Below, piece by piece: positions 43,251-52,665 of a stretch of 64,000 bases of DNA. A model generated the notes under the pieces. That model was not told the origin of the DNA and ran no database searches. It saw only the letters and a program-made list of their open reading frames with translations. Each line of letters starts with the position of its first letter. Position 1 is the first letter of the stretch. The translations under genes were made by a program, and so were the position numbers. This DNA comes from Rhodopseudomonas boonkerdii (GTDB taxonomy: Bacteria > Pseudomonadota > Alphaproteobacteria > Rhizobiales > Xanthobacteraceae). The stretch lies in the NCBI RefSeq assembly GCF_021184025.1, contig NZ_CP036537.1:4526001-4590000 (forward strand). Reading direction: 5' to 3'.

Positions 43251-43361
43251 CCCTCAAGGTGAGGAGGCGCGACGCGCCGTCTCGAACCATGAGTTGGAGG
43301 GCTCGGAGTTTGCCGCCATCCTTCGAGACGCCGCGCTCTGCGCGGCCCCTCAGGATGAGGG
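43251..43361. repeat. Palindromic repeat (CCCCTCATGGTGAGGAGGCGC family), copy 4
   Basis: CCCTCAAGGTGAGGAGGCGC to GCCCCTCAGGATGAGGG with GTCTCGAACCATGAG inside. It separates dehydrogenase 3 from the ligase, the fourth consecutive spacer with this element. Confidence 0.85.
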
Positions 43362-43385
43362 AGGAGTTCATGGCGGCCTTGTTCT

Positions 43386-45257
43386 TCATTTCAGCACGAT
43401 CACATCCTCGCCCGGATGCTGCGCATAGAGCTGCTCCACCTGCACCGCGCGGCGCTCGAGGCCGGCGCGCTGGTTGATGTAGCCCTTGTCGGTGAGTTCG
43501 TTGCCGTCGATGGAAGGCGGCTCCACCAGGAACATCGCCCGCGCGATACGACGGCTGCTCGCGCCAACGGATGTCGCGTTGTGCGCGCGCAGACCGTCCT
43601 TGAAACAGGCGAGCACTTTTGGATGCTTCACCACATCGGCGAATGTCGCTTCCGGTTCACCGATCAGGAGACGGCACGCCGGCAGGTTCGGCCAAGCGAG
43701 GACGCCGATGAACTCGCGGTCCTGCCCCGTGATCAGCGCATCCTGGACGACGGGTGTACACGCCGCGATGATATCGGTGCGCAGCGAACCCACATGTACG
43801 AAAGTGCCCGTGGTGAGCTTGAAATCCTCCACCACGCGGCCGGAGAAGATCAGACCCTTCACCGGGTCGTTATCATCGACGAACACGCCGGCATCGCCGA
43901 TCTTGTAGAATCCCTCCTCATCGAAAGCAGCTTTCGTCAGCTCAGGCTGGCGGTAGTAACCGGGCATCACATTGATACCCCGCAGGCGCAGCTCATATTT
44001 CGCATCCACCGGCACCATCTTCAACTCGACGCCGGGAAACGGCAGGCCGATGAGGCCGACGCGTTCAGTGTCCCAATAGGTGCCGGTCGAGGTCGGAGAG
44101 GTCTCGGTGCAGCCCCAGCCGGTGTAGAATACGATGCGTTCGCCGGTTGCGCGCACGGCGAGCGCCTGCATGCGGTCAAACAGATCGTCCGGCAGGCGCG
44201 CGCCGCCATAGCCCATCAGGCCGAGTTTCTTGAAGAACGACCGCGCCAGCTCATCATCCCTCTCCATCGCACTGGCGATCGCAGCATAACCGGCAGGGAC
44301 ATTGGCGTAGTAGGTCGGCGAAATCTCACGCAGATTGCGCAGCGTTTCATCAATCATACCCGGCATCGGGCGGCCGTCGTCGATATAGAGCGTGCCACCG
44401 TCGATCAGCAGCGGATTGAACAGCGCATTGCCGCCCATGGTGTGGTTCCACGGCATCCAGTCGAGATAGACCGGCGGGGCGGCATCGTGATCGCGCGGAC
44501 GCGTCTGCATCATTTGCGCGGCATTGGCGGTCATCATTTCCTGCGTATTGATGACGGCCTTAGGCATGCCGGTGGAGCCGGAGGTAAATAGCAGTTTACC
44601 GACCGTCTTAGACGTAATCCTCGCAATCGAGGCTTCGACATCGGCGGTGACCTTCGTCGCGGCCATTTCGGTAAACGACGCACTGGCAATCCCTTCTGGC
44701 GGCCGGGCGACATGGATGACCTTGATGCCGGTCAGATCGAGCGCATCCAGCGCCTTCTGAAAAGCCGGGCCGTCCTGCACCATGATGGCGACGGGCTTCA
44801 CGAGGTCGAACAGATATTTGAGTTTTGCGTGATCCTGGCTCATCAGCGAATAAGCCGGCGACACCGGTGCTGCCGGATGCCGCGCCTGCATCGCCGCCAG
44901 GGTCATCAGGGCATGCTCGATGGAATTGCCCGACAGAATGGCGACCGGGCCTTCCGCCGGCAGCTTCATGTCAAGCAACGCCTGGGTCAGGCTATCGACG
45001 GTGCGCTTGGCTTCCGCATAGGAGATGCGGCGCCACTGCCGATCGTCGCCAGCACGCTGGGCGAGCCAGGTGAGATCGGGGCGCAGCTTCGCCCATTTGG
45101 CCAAGGGGGCGGCAAGATGAGGCTCACGCTCCATCAGCGGAATGCGCGACTTCATGATGATCACGCCATCCGGTCGGCGCTCGACAGCGATATCGCGCTC
45201 CATCCAATGTACCTTGCGGAAGGCGGGTTTTGTCTGCGCCGCAGCCTGCACGTTCAT
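43386..45257 (-). CDS. Feruloyl-CoA synthase-type aryl/acyl-CoA ligase, module 2
   Basis: 623 residues. AMP-binding TSGSTGMPKAVINTQEMMTA, then LDWMPWNHTMGGNALFNPLL, YTGWGCTETSPTSTGTYW and the C-terminal GNELTDKGYINQRAGLERRA with the expected lysine. It is the same subgroup as the ligase at 21174, with shared blocks around NTQ, PWNHT and the DKG(S/Y)(L/I)NQRA end, yet with many substitutions between. A three-gene order ligase - crotonase - SDR follows upstream on the same strand, as in module 1. It probably activates a carboxylic acid with ATP and CoA for beta-oxidation; the substrate is unknown. Confidence 0.88.
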   Translation of the reverse strand: MNVQAAAQTKPAFRKVHWMERDIAVERRPDGVIIMKSRIPLMEREPHLAAPLAKWAKLRPDLTWLAQRAGDDRQWRRISYAEAKRTVDSLTQALLDMKLPAEGPVAILSGNSIEHALMTLAAMQARHPAAPVSPAYSLMSQDHAKLKYLFDLVKPVAIMVQDGPAFQKALDALDLTGIKVIHVARPPEGIASASFTEMAATKVTADVEASIARITSKTVGKLLFTSGSTGMPKAVINTQEMMTANAAQMMQTRPRDHDAAPPVYLDWMPWNHTMGGNALFNPLLIDGGTLYIDDGRPMPGMIDETLRNLREISPTYYANVPAGYAAIASAMERDDELARSFFKKLGLMGYGGARLPDDLFDRMQALAVRATGERIVFYTGWGCTETSPTSTGTYWDTERVGLIGLPFPGVELKMVPVDAKYELRLRGINVMPGYYRQPELTKAAFDEEGFYKIGDAGVFVDDNDPVKGLIFSGRVVEDFKLTTGTFVHVGSLRTDIIAACTPVVQDALITGQDREFIGVLAWPNLPACRLLIGEPEATFADVVKHPKVLACFKDGLRAHNATSVGASSRRIARAMFLVEPPSIDGNELTDKGYINQRAGLERRAVQVEQLYAQHPGEDVIVLK

Positions 45258-45329
45258 TGCGTTCCTCCCAGAACGGCTTGACCGACTCCCAGTTCCTTGT
45301 CCGGATTTTGTGTCGGCATCATTGTAGCC

Positions 45330-46133
45330 TCAGCGTGTGACATAGATCGGCTTGCGTTTCTCAATGAAGGCGCGAATGCCCTCTTCGAAATCTTCGGACC
45401 GGCTGCACAGCACCTGATTGCGATCTTCCATGGCGATGACGGCTTCGATCGAGCCGGCATCCACCGCCATGTTGATGCATTCCTTCGACAGCCGCAGACC
45501 GACCGGCGATGCCGCGATCATGGCATCGATGTAAGGCGCGGCGGCTTTGTCGAGCTCCGCCTCCTCGACGACTTCGGACACCAGGCCGACGGCGAGCGCA
45601 CGATCGGCATGAATGAAGCGGCCGGTGAGAATGAGCTCGGAAGCGACGGAGACGCCAACGAGGCGCGGCAGAAAATAGCTGGTGCCGATGTCGCAACCAC
45701 CAAGGCCGAGTTTGATGAAAGCACAGTTCATGCGCGCCGATTTCGACGCAATGCGGATATCGGCGGCAAGCGCCAGCGCGAAACCACCACCAGCGGCGGC
45801 ACCCTGCACCAGCGCGACGATCGGCTGCGGGCAGCGGCGCATCAACATCACGATATCAGCGATGCGGCGCTGGGAGTCCAGCGACTCGGTGACAGTGCGC
45901 GGCGCATTCTGGCCGCGCGAGGCCATCGCATGCTTGAGATCGAGCCCCGCACAGAAATTTGCGCCGGCGCCTTTGAGGATGACGACACGCGTCTTGCGAT
46001 TGCGCTGCAGGCTCTGGAAATAATTGTTGAGAGCATCGATGAGGGAAGGATCGAGCGCGTTAAGGCTCTCCGGGCGATTGAGCGTCACCCGGTCCACGCC
46101 GTCGTCATATTCGATCAGCAGTGGTGATGCCAC
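45330..46133 (-). CDS. Crotonase-family enoyl-CoA hydratase, module 2
   Basis: 267 residues from a GTG at 46133 with GGAG seven bases upstream. Core: VDRVTLNRPESLNALDPSLI, GAGANFCAGLDLKHAM, VQGAAAGGGFALALAADIRI and NCAFIKLGLGGCDIGTSYFL. The crotonase of module 1 has the same place in the gene order but reads GVGEHFSAGLDLSEL, so the two are diverged counterparts. It is followed (upstream on the strand) by a palindromic repeat and the SDR. Confidence 0.88.
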   Translation of the reverse strand: MASPLLIEYDDGVDRVTLNRPESLNALDPSLIDALNNYFQSLQRNRKTRVVILKGAGANFCAGLDLKHAMASRGQNAPRTVTESLDSQRRIADIVMLMRRCPQPIVALVQGAAAGGGFALALAADIRIASKSARMNCAFIKLGLGGCDIGTSYFLPRLVGVSVASELILTGRFIHADRALAVGLVSEVVEEAELDKAAAPYIDAMIAASPVGLRLSKECINMAVDAGSIEAVIAMEDRNQVLCSRSEDFEEGIRAFIEKRKPIYVTR

Positions 46134-46182
46134 GTGTTACTCCTACCCATCATGTTGCGCATTCGAGGCGCTTATTTCTGCG

Positions 46183-46348
46183 CCCTCTCCCTTTGTGGGA
46201 GAGGCATGCAGTGGCAGTAGAAAGAAACCCAGTTGGATGAGCGGTAGCCACAAACTCAGGAGCCTTGTGGCTATCCCAAACCCGTCCGCGCTTCGCGCGG
46301 CTACCCTCTCCCACCCTGCACAGCTTCGCTGTGCTTGGGGGAGAGAGG
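46183..46348. repeat. Palindromic repeat (CCCTCTCCC family) between crotonase and SDR of module 2
   Basis: Left hairpin CCCTCTCCCTTTGTGGGAGAGG and right block CCCTCTCCCACCCTGCACAGC ... GCTGTGCTTGGGGGAGAGAGG frame about 90 bp containing GGATGAGCGGTAGCC. It is related to the copies at 11921, 27593 and 49341. Confidence 0.7.
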
Positions 46349-46362
46349 AAGAAACGTCCGCC

Positions 46363-47121
46363 TTACCGCGGCGCCATACGGATGGCGCCATCGAGACGGA
46401 TGGTTTCGCCATTCAGCATCGGGTTCTCAACGATATGAACCGCGAGATTGCCGTATTCCGACGCATCGCCGAGACGGGCTGGATGCGGGACTTGGGCGCC
46501 GAGGCTGGCACGGGCTTCTTCATTCAGGCCCATCAGCAACGGCGTCAGGAACAGGCCGGGCGCGATGGTATTGACGCGAATCTTCTGCGAGGCGAGGTCG
46601 CGTGCGGCCGGCAGCGTGAGGCCGACGACACCGCCCTTCGAGGCGGAATAGGCGATCTGGCCGATCTGGCCTTCATAGGCGGCAACGCTGGCGGTGTTGA
46701 TGATGACGCCGCGTTCCTCGCCGATCGGCTCGGCCGTCGCCAGTTGTTCGGCGAACAGACGCAGGCAGTTGAAGGTACCGATCAGGTTCACCATGATCAC
46801 ATTGGTGAACTTCTCCAGCGGGTAGACGCCCTGCTTGCCGACGATGCGCTGCGAACCGCCGATGCCGGCGCAATTCATCAGCACACGCGCGGTGCCGTGG
46901 GCGGCCGAGGCTTTGGCGAGCGCTGCCTTGACATCGTTTTCGCTAGTGACATCGCCCACGCAGGCCACGCCCTTCACTTCGGCGGCCACCTTCTCGGCAT
47001 TCTCCGCAGCACGATCGAACACCGCGACCTTGGCGCCCTTGGCAGCCATCGCGCGTGCGGTCGCGGCACCGAGGCCCGAGCCACCACCGGTGATGAATAC
47101 GGCTACGTCTTTGAGCTGCAT
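46363..47121 (-). CDS. SDR-family 3-hydroxyacyl-CoA dehydrogenase-like protein, module 2
   Basis: 252 residues from the ATG at 47121 (AAGG upstream); a start at 47175 is not supported. The N-terminus is MQLKDVAVFITGGGSGLGAA, with NCAGIGGS, VIINTASVAAYEGQIGQIAY, SASKGGVVGLTLPAARDLA and a PR C-terminus (RLDGAIRMAPR). It aligns along its length with the module 1 SDR, sharing about half its residues by eye. It probably oxidises the 3-hydroxyacyl-CoA formed by the crotonase. It has an unusual A-rich leader with four near-identical 15-mers (47122-47350). Confidence 0.88.
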   Translation of the reverse strand: MQLKDVAVFITGGGSGLGAATARAMAAKGAKVAVFDRAAENAEKVAAEVKGVACVGDVTSENDVKAALAKASAAHGTARVLMNCAGIGGSQRIVGKQGVYPLEKFTNVIMVNLIGTFNCLRLFAEQLATAEPIGEERGVIINTASVAAYEGQIGQIAYSASKGGVVGLTLPAARDLASQKIRVNTIAPGLFLTPLLMGLNEEARASLGAQVPHPARLGDASEYGNLAVHIVENPMLNGETIRLDGAIRMAPR

Positions 47122-47350
47122 GTCGAGAGCCTTTCCTTGGGCGTTTCTGGTCGTTTCTTGAATCGTTGGTCGCAAAGAGAAAAAGAAGAAATGGTCCTTG
47201 GGCGTTTCTTATTGGTCTTGAACTGCGAGCTTGATGGAAGCTTTTGTTTTCTTGTTCTTCTTATTGTTGTTTTTGTTAGGTTCCTTGGGCGTTTCCTCAA
47301 GTTTCTTATTTTTGCAGTCTGTCCTTGGGCCGTTTCTTCTTGAGCTGTGA
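47122..47350 (-). promoter_or_regulatory. A-rich leader of the SDR gene with four TCCTTGGGCGTTTC-type repeats
   Basis: On the minus strand the stretch from tetR to the SDR reads as a purine-rich leader. GAAACGCCCAAGGA-like 15-mers occur at 47134-47148, 47195-47209, 47282-47296 and (one base longer) 47322-47337. Between them (47241-47278) lies a run of AAC/AAT/AAG-type triplets, the sort of A-rich sequence that Hfq's distal face binds. Each 15-mer contains AAGGA, a Shine-Dalgarno core. Short frames here are low-complexity and I do not call them genes. Confidence 0.5.
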
Positions 47351-48049
47351 TTAGCGGGCTTTCGCGCCCGCTTTCTTGTTCGTGAGCATGCCGTCGAGCA
47401 GCAGCATTTCGAGATGCGCCACATAGGCGCGGCACACATCGTCCGTCACCGGGCCGACGCCGATGGCGCGCGACATGGCGTGACGGCTGAAAAAGAGATT
47501 GTCGCAGGCGCCGATCAGGGTGGTGTAGAACAGCACGGGATCGACGACGCGGAATTCGCCGGTCTTGTGGCCTTCAGCCAGCAGGCGGCGATGGAAATTC
47601 AGCAGCGGCCCAACGAAGAATTTTGAAACCTCGTTGGCCGACTTGTCGCTGCTTTCATGCAGCAGATAGTGGATCAACCGGTTCATATAGGGGAACTGGT
47701 TGTAGGCCTTGATAATCCCGGCGATGTGCAGCCGCAGCTTTGCGGTGGCCGAGATCGGCTGCGCCAGCAGATATTCCAGATTGGTCATTTCATTGGCGGC
47801 GTCGCGCTCGAGCAACGCCAGCAGGAGTCCATCCTTGTTGCCGAAATGATATTTCACAAGGGCGGCATTGACGCCGGACTGCTGCGCAATCTCGCTCAGT
47901 GACACCTCGATGGAGTTGCTGGAGATCATCAGCTCGCTTGCCGCGAGCAACAGCTTCTCCGCGGTCGGATTTTTGCCGACTGCGTGACGGACTGGTGCTT
48001 GAGACGGGCTGGGAGTCGCTGCCATGGGAGCCGCAGATAATACGAACAT
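47351..48049 (-). CDS. TetR/AcrR family transcriptional regulator
   Basis: 232 residues from the ATG at 48049, or 224 from the ATG at 48025; no Shine-Dalgarno decides. The N-terminal helix-turn-helix is EKLLLAASELMISSNSIEVS then LSEIAQQSGVNAALVKYHFG with NKDGLLLALLERDAANEM. The C-terminal ligand domain ends in a basic tail NKKAGAKAR. It diverges from the thiolase with a TTGACT direct repeat in the gap, and lies upstream of the SDR, so it likely represses both directions and responds to an acyl-CoA or acid. Confidence 0.9.
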   Translation of the reverse strand: MFVLSAAPMAATPSPSQAPVRHAVGKNPTAEKLLLAASELMISSNSIEVSLSEIAQQSGVNAALVKYHFGNKDGLLLALLERDAANEMTNLEYLLAQPISATAKLRLHIAGIIKAYNQFPYMNRLIHYLLHESSDKSANEVSKFFVGPLLNFHRRLLAEGHKTGEFRVVDPVLFYTTLIGACDNLFFSRHAMSRAIGVGPVTDDVCRAYVAHLEMLLLDGMLTNKKAGAKAR

Positions 48050-48070
48050 TAGGCCGCACTCAAGAGTTAA

Positions 48071-48107
48071 TTGACTGATTGACTAAAATGGATGCGCCCC
48101 GTTAAAT
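48071..48107 (+). promoter_or_regulatory. Thiolase promoter with overlapping TTGACT repeat
   Basis: TTGACT (48079-48084), a 17-bp spacer and TTAAAT (48102-48107) match a sigma-70 type promoter for the thiolase start at 48157. An identical TTGACT lies 8 bp upstream (48071-48076), giving a direct repeat TTGACTGA-TTGACTAA that is a candidate TetR site overlapping the -35 box. Confidence 0.55.
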
Positions 48108-48156
48108 CCGCCCGGTTTCACGCCCACCAAACAACAAAATTCAAGGGAGAACGCTC

Positions 48157-49332
48157 ATGGCCGAGGCCTATATCGTCGCCGCCGCACGCACCGCAGGTGG
48201 CCGCAAGGGTGGCCGGCTGGCCGGATGGCACCCGGCGGATCTCGCCGCTTCCGTGCTGAATGCGCTGGTCGATCGCTCCGGTGTCGATCCCGCACTGGTG
48301 GATGACGTGATCATGGGCTGTGTCGGCCAGGGCGGCGAACAGGCCGTCAACGTCGCGCGCAATGCCGTGCTGGCCTCGAAACTGCCGGAAAGCGTGCCGG
48401 GCACGTCGATCGACCGGCAGTGCGGCTCGTCGCAGCAGGCATTGCATTTTGCGGCGCAGGCGGTGATGTCCGGCGCCATGGATATCGTGATCGCCTCGGG
48501 CGTCGAGAGCATGACCCGCGTGCCGATGGGATCGCCGAGCATCCTCGCCGCCAAGGCCGGCATGGGCCATTACAAGAGCCCGCAGATGGAAGCGCGCTAT
48601 CCGAACATCCAGTTCAGTCAGTTCACCGGCGCCGAGATGGTGGCGCAGAAATACGATCTGTCGAAGGACCAGCTCGACGCCTACTCCTACGAGAGCCACA
48701 AGCGCGCGATCGCGGCCACCGAAGCCGGCCGGTTCAAGGACGAAATCGTGCCGGTGCAGATCACCCGCGCCGATGGCTCGACCGACACCCATCATATCGA
48801 CGAAGGCATCCGCTTCGACGCCACGCTGGACGGCATCAAGGGCGTCAAGCTGATCAACGAGAACGGCGGCCGGCTCTCGGCGGCGAGCGCGAGCCAGATC
48901 TGCGACGGCGCCTCAGGCGTGCTGGTGGTCAACGAGAAGGGCCTGAAGCAGCTCGGCGTGAAGCCGCTGGCGCGGATCCACCATATGAGCGTGATGGGCG
49001 GCGATCCCGTCATCATGCTGGAAGCCCCGCTGCCGGCCACCAAGCGTGCGCTGGAAAAGGCAGGGATGAAGATCGACGACATCGATCTGTTCGAGGTCAA
49101 CGAAGCATTCGCATCGATCCCGACGGCATGGCTGAAAGCGACGGGCGCGGATCCTTCGCGGCTGAACGTGAATGGCGGCGCCATCGCGCTCGGCCATCCG
49201 CTCGGCGGCTCCGGCACCAAACTGATGACCACGCTGGTGCACGCGCTCAAGCAGCAGAACAAGCGCTATGGATTGCAGACCATGTGCGAAGGCGGCGGCA
49301 TGGCCAATGTGACGATCGTCGAGCGGCTGTAA
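48157..49332 (+). CDS. Acetyl-CoA C-acyltransferase (thiolase)
   Basis: 391 residues, with GGGAG before the ATG. The catalytic Cys89 is in SIDRQCGSSQQALHFAAQ. His347 is in NGGAIALGHPLGGSG and Cys377 is in MCEGGGMANVTIVERL, so all three thiolase catalytic residues are present. It cleaves 3-ketoacyl-CoA to acetyl-CoA and a shortened acyl-CoA, the last step of beta-oxidation, and complements the SDR on the other side of tetR. It is followed by a second CoA ligase on the same strand. Confidence 0.93.
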   Translation: MAEAYIVAAARTAGGRKGGRLAGWHPADLAASVLNALVDRSGVDPALVDDVIMGCVGQGGEQAVNVARNAVLASKLPESVPGTSIDRQCGSSQQALHFAAQAVMSGAMDIVIASGVESMTRVPMGSPSILAAKAGMGHYKSPQMEARYPNIQFSQFTGAEMVAQKYDLSKDQLDAYSYESHKRAIAATEAGRFKDEIVPVQITRADGSTDTHHIDEGIRFDATLDGIKGVKLINENGGRLSAASASQICDGASGVLVVNEKGLKQLGVKPLARIHHMSVMGGDPVIMLEAPLPATKRALEKAGMKIDDIDLFEVNEAFASIPTAWLKATGADPSRLNVNGGAIALGHPLGGSGTKLMTTLVHALKQQNKRYGLQTMCEGGGMANVTIVERL

Positions 49333-49340
49333 CTCCACTT

Positions 49341-49472
49341 CCTCTCTCGCTTGCGGGAGAGGGTCTGAGACGAACAAGAACAAAAGGCCCTCTCCCGTCT
49401 CGAACCGCCAACGCGAACCTCAGCTTCGCATCCGCGGCTCGATCCACCCTCTCCCGCTGCGCGGGAGAGGGA
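49341..49472. repeat. Palindromic repeat (CCCTCTCCCGC family) between thiolase and ligase
   Basis: It has a left hairpin CCTCTCTCGCTTGCGGGAGAGG and a right hairpin CCCTCTCCCGCTGCGCGGGAGAGGG, with GAGGGTCTGAGACG and CGTCTCGAACC-like arms inside. It spans most of the spacer. Confidence 0.75.
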
Positions 49473-49521
49473 AAGAACCAAACGAGCGGAAAAATCCGCC
49501 GGCCTTCCAGAGGAAACATCC

Positions 49522-51066
49522 ATGACGCATCCGTCGATCCACGCGAAGACCCATCCCGACAAGATCGCCTATCGCATGGCCGGCTCGGGCAAGACCCTCA
49601 CCTATCGCGAGCTCGACGAGCGCTCCAATCGCGGCGCGCATCTGTTCCGCTCGCTGGGTCTCAAGGCCGGCGACCACATCGCGCTCTTGATGGAGAACCG
49701 GCTCGAATTCATGGAGATCTGCTGGGCCGCACAGCGCAGCGGGCTCTACTACACCGCTATCAGCCGCTATCTCACCGCCGACGAGATCGCCTATATCGTG
49801 CAGGATTGCGGCGCCCGCGTCGTCATCACGTCCGAACAGTGCGCCGATGTGATCGCACCTGTTATCACCAGCGCGGCCGAGCCGATCTTCTACATCGTCG
49901 ATGGCTCGCGCGACGGTTTTCGCGACTGGAATGCGGCGCTAGCGGCCCAGCCGACCACTCCGATCGCCGACGAGATCGCCGGTTATGACATGCTGTATTC
50001 GTCCGGCACCACAGGCCGGCCGAAAGGCATCAAGCGGGCCTCGGAGAATTCGCCGATCGACGTGCCCAACCCATTCCTGAAGCTCTTGTGCTCCACCATG
50101 TGCGGCATGACCGAGGACAGCGTCTATCTGTCACCGGCGCCGCTCTATCATGCGGCACCGCTGCGCTTCAACATGATGGCGATCACGCTCGGCGGCACGT
50201 CGGTGATCATGGAGAAATTCGACCCCGAAAAATTCCTGGAGCTGGTCGAGAAGCACAAGATCACCCAGTCGCAGCTGGTACCGACCATGTTCGTACGCAT
50301 GCTGAAACTGCCGGACGAAATCCGCCAGCGCTACGACGTGTCGTCGCTGAAGGGCGCGATCCATGCGGCGGCGCCCTGCCCGATCGACGTGAAGGCGAAG
50401 ATGATCGAGTGGTGGGGCCCGATCCTGATCGAATATTACGCCGGCAGCGAAGGCAACGGCGTCACCGTCTCCAATTCGCAGCAATGGTTGAGCCATCGCG
50501 GCACCGTCGGCAAGGCCGTGGTCGGCAGCGTAAAGATCCTCGACGAGGAAGACCAGGAACGGCCGACCGGCGAGATCGGCACCGTCTATTTCGCCGACAC
50601 GCCGCAATTCAGCTATCATAACGATCCCGAGAAGACGAAACGCGCCTATAATGCGCGCGGCTGGTCGACGCTCGGCGATGTCGGCTATGTCGACGAGGAA
50701 GGCTTCCTCTATCTCACCGACCGCAAATCCTACATGATCATCTCCGGCGGGGTGAATATCTATCCGCAGGAGACCGAGGATGTATTGATCACGCATCCCG
50801 AAGTCGCCGATGTCGCCGTGTTCGGCGTGCCCAATGACGAGATGGGCGAAGAGGTGAAAGCGGTGGTGCAACCGCACAGCATGGACCGCGCCGGCAAGAC
50901 ACTGGAATCCGACCTGATCGCGTTCTGCCGCAAGCATCTGTCGCCGATCAAATGCCCGAAGAGCGTCGATTTCGAACCCGAACTGCCGCGCACCCCGACA
51001 GGAAAACTGGTGAAGCGGCATCTGCGCGACAAATATTGGCCGAAAAAGGAAGCGGCGACGGCGTGA
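49522..51066 (+). CDS. Acyl-CoA synthetase (medium/aryl-chain ANL family)
   Basis: 514 residues: AMP motif YSSGTTGRPKGIKRASENSP near residue 155, then HAAPLRFNMMAITLGGTSVI, YYAGSEGNGVTVSN (A5 motif), WSTLGDVGYVDEEGFLYLTD and the C-terminal TPTGKLVKRHLRDKYWP with the catalytic Lys. This is the shorter general ligase type, distinct from the 620-residue feruloyl-CoA synthase group. It follows the thiolase on the same strand, so both are probably under TetR control. The acid activated is unknown. Confidence 0.92.
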   Translation: MTHPSIHAKTHPDKIAYRMAGSGKTLTYRELDERSNRGAHLFRSLGLKAGDHIALLMENRLEFMEICWAAQRSGLYYTAISRYLTADEIAYIVQDCGARVVITSEQCADVIAPVITSAAEPIFYIVDGSRDGFRDWNAALAAQPTTPIADEIAGYDMLYSSGTTGRPKGIKRASENSPIDVPNPFLKLLCSTMCGMTEDSVYLSPAPLYHAAPLRFNMMAITLGGTSVIMEKFDPEKFLELVEKHKITQSQLVPTMFVRMLKLPDEIRQRYDVSSLKGAIHAAAPCPIDVKAKMIEWWGPILIEYYAGSEGNGVTVSNSQQWLSHRGTVGKAVVGSVKILDEEDQERPTGEIGTVYFADTPQFSYHNDPEKTKRAYNARGWSTLGDVGYVDEEGFLYLTDRKSYMIISGGVNIYPQETEDVLITHPEVADVAVFGVPNDEMGEEVKAVVQPHSMDRAGKTLESDLIAFCRKHLSPIKCPKSVDFEPELPRTPTGKLVKRHLRDKYWPKKEAATA

Positions 51067-51094
51067 GTTATTTCACCGCCGCCTCACCCCACTT

Positions 51095-51174
51095 GTCGTC
51101 ACCCGGCTTGACCGGGTGACCCAGTACAGGCCGGCCTGAGTTTACTGGATCGCCCGGTCAAGCCGGGCGACGAC
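51095..51174. repeat. Palindromic repeat (GTCGTCACCCGGCTTG family), copy 3
   Basis: Near-perfect arms: GTCGTCACCCGGCTTGACCG and GGTCAAGCCGGGCGACGAC around CCCAGTACAGGCC / GAGTTTACTGGATCGCC. It is the best-preserved copy and shows the family consensus. Confidence 0.9.
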
Positions 51175-51246
51175 AGACCGTATGTATCGACTTGCCGCCT
51201 CACCTCACTCGCAGTAATCCACCGCCATGCTGCGAGCCCCATTTCC

Positions 51247-52560
<1,314 letters not shown>

Positions 52561-52569
52561 GCGCTTTGC

Positions 52570-52660
52570 CGTAGGGCGGATGGGCGAAGCGTAATCCGCC
52601 GGCCGAATGCATGGTGGAGACTCCGTGGCGGATGACGGCTTCGCCTCATCCGCCCTACGG
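52570..52660. repeat. Palindromic repeat (CGTAGGGCGGATGAGCG family), copy 1
   Basis: CGTAGGGCGGATGGGCGAAGC pairs with GCTTCGCCTCATCCGCCCTACG, with GTAATCCGCCGG / GGCGGATGACG inside. It separates the convergent cobB and DUF1194 genes. Confidence 0.9.
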
Positions 52661-52665
52661 ATCCG

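Noticed and set aside
47134..47337. Possible CRISPR-like array from the four TCCTTGGGCGTTTC repeats.
   Set aside because: Repeats are only about 15 bp, spacings are irregular (about 61, 87 and 40), and no cas gene is near.
47103..47439. Two minus-strand frames in the A-rich leader, giving lysine/asparagine-rich proteins.
   Set aside because: They derive from the purine-rich leader and overlap both tetR and the SDR start; they have no recognisable fold.
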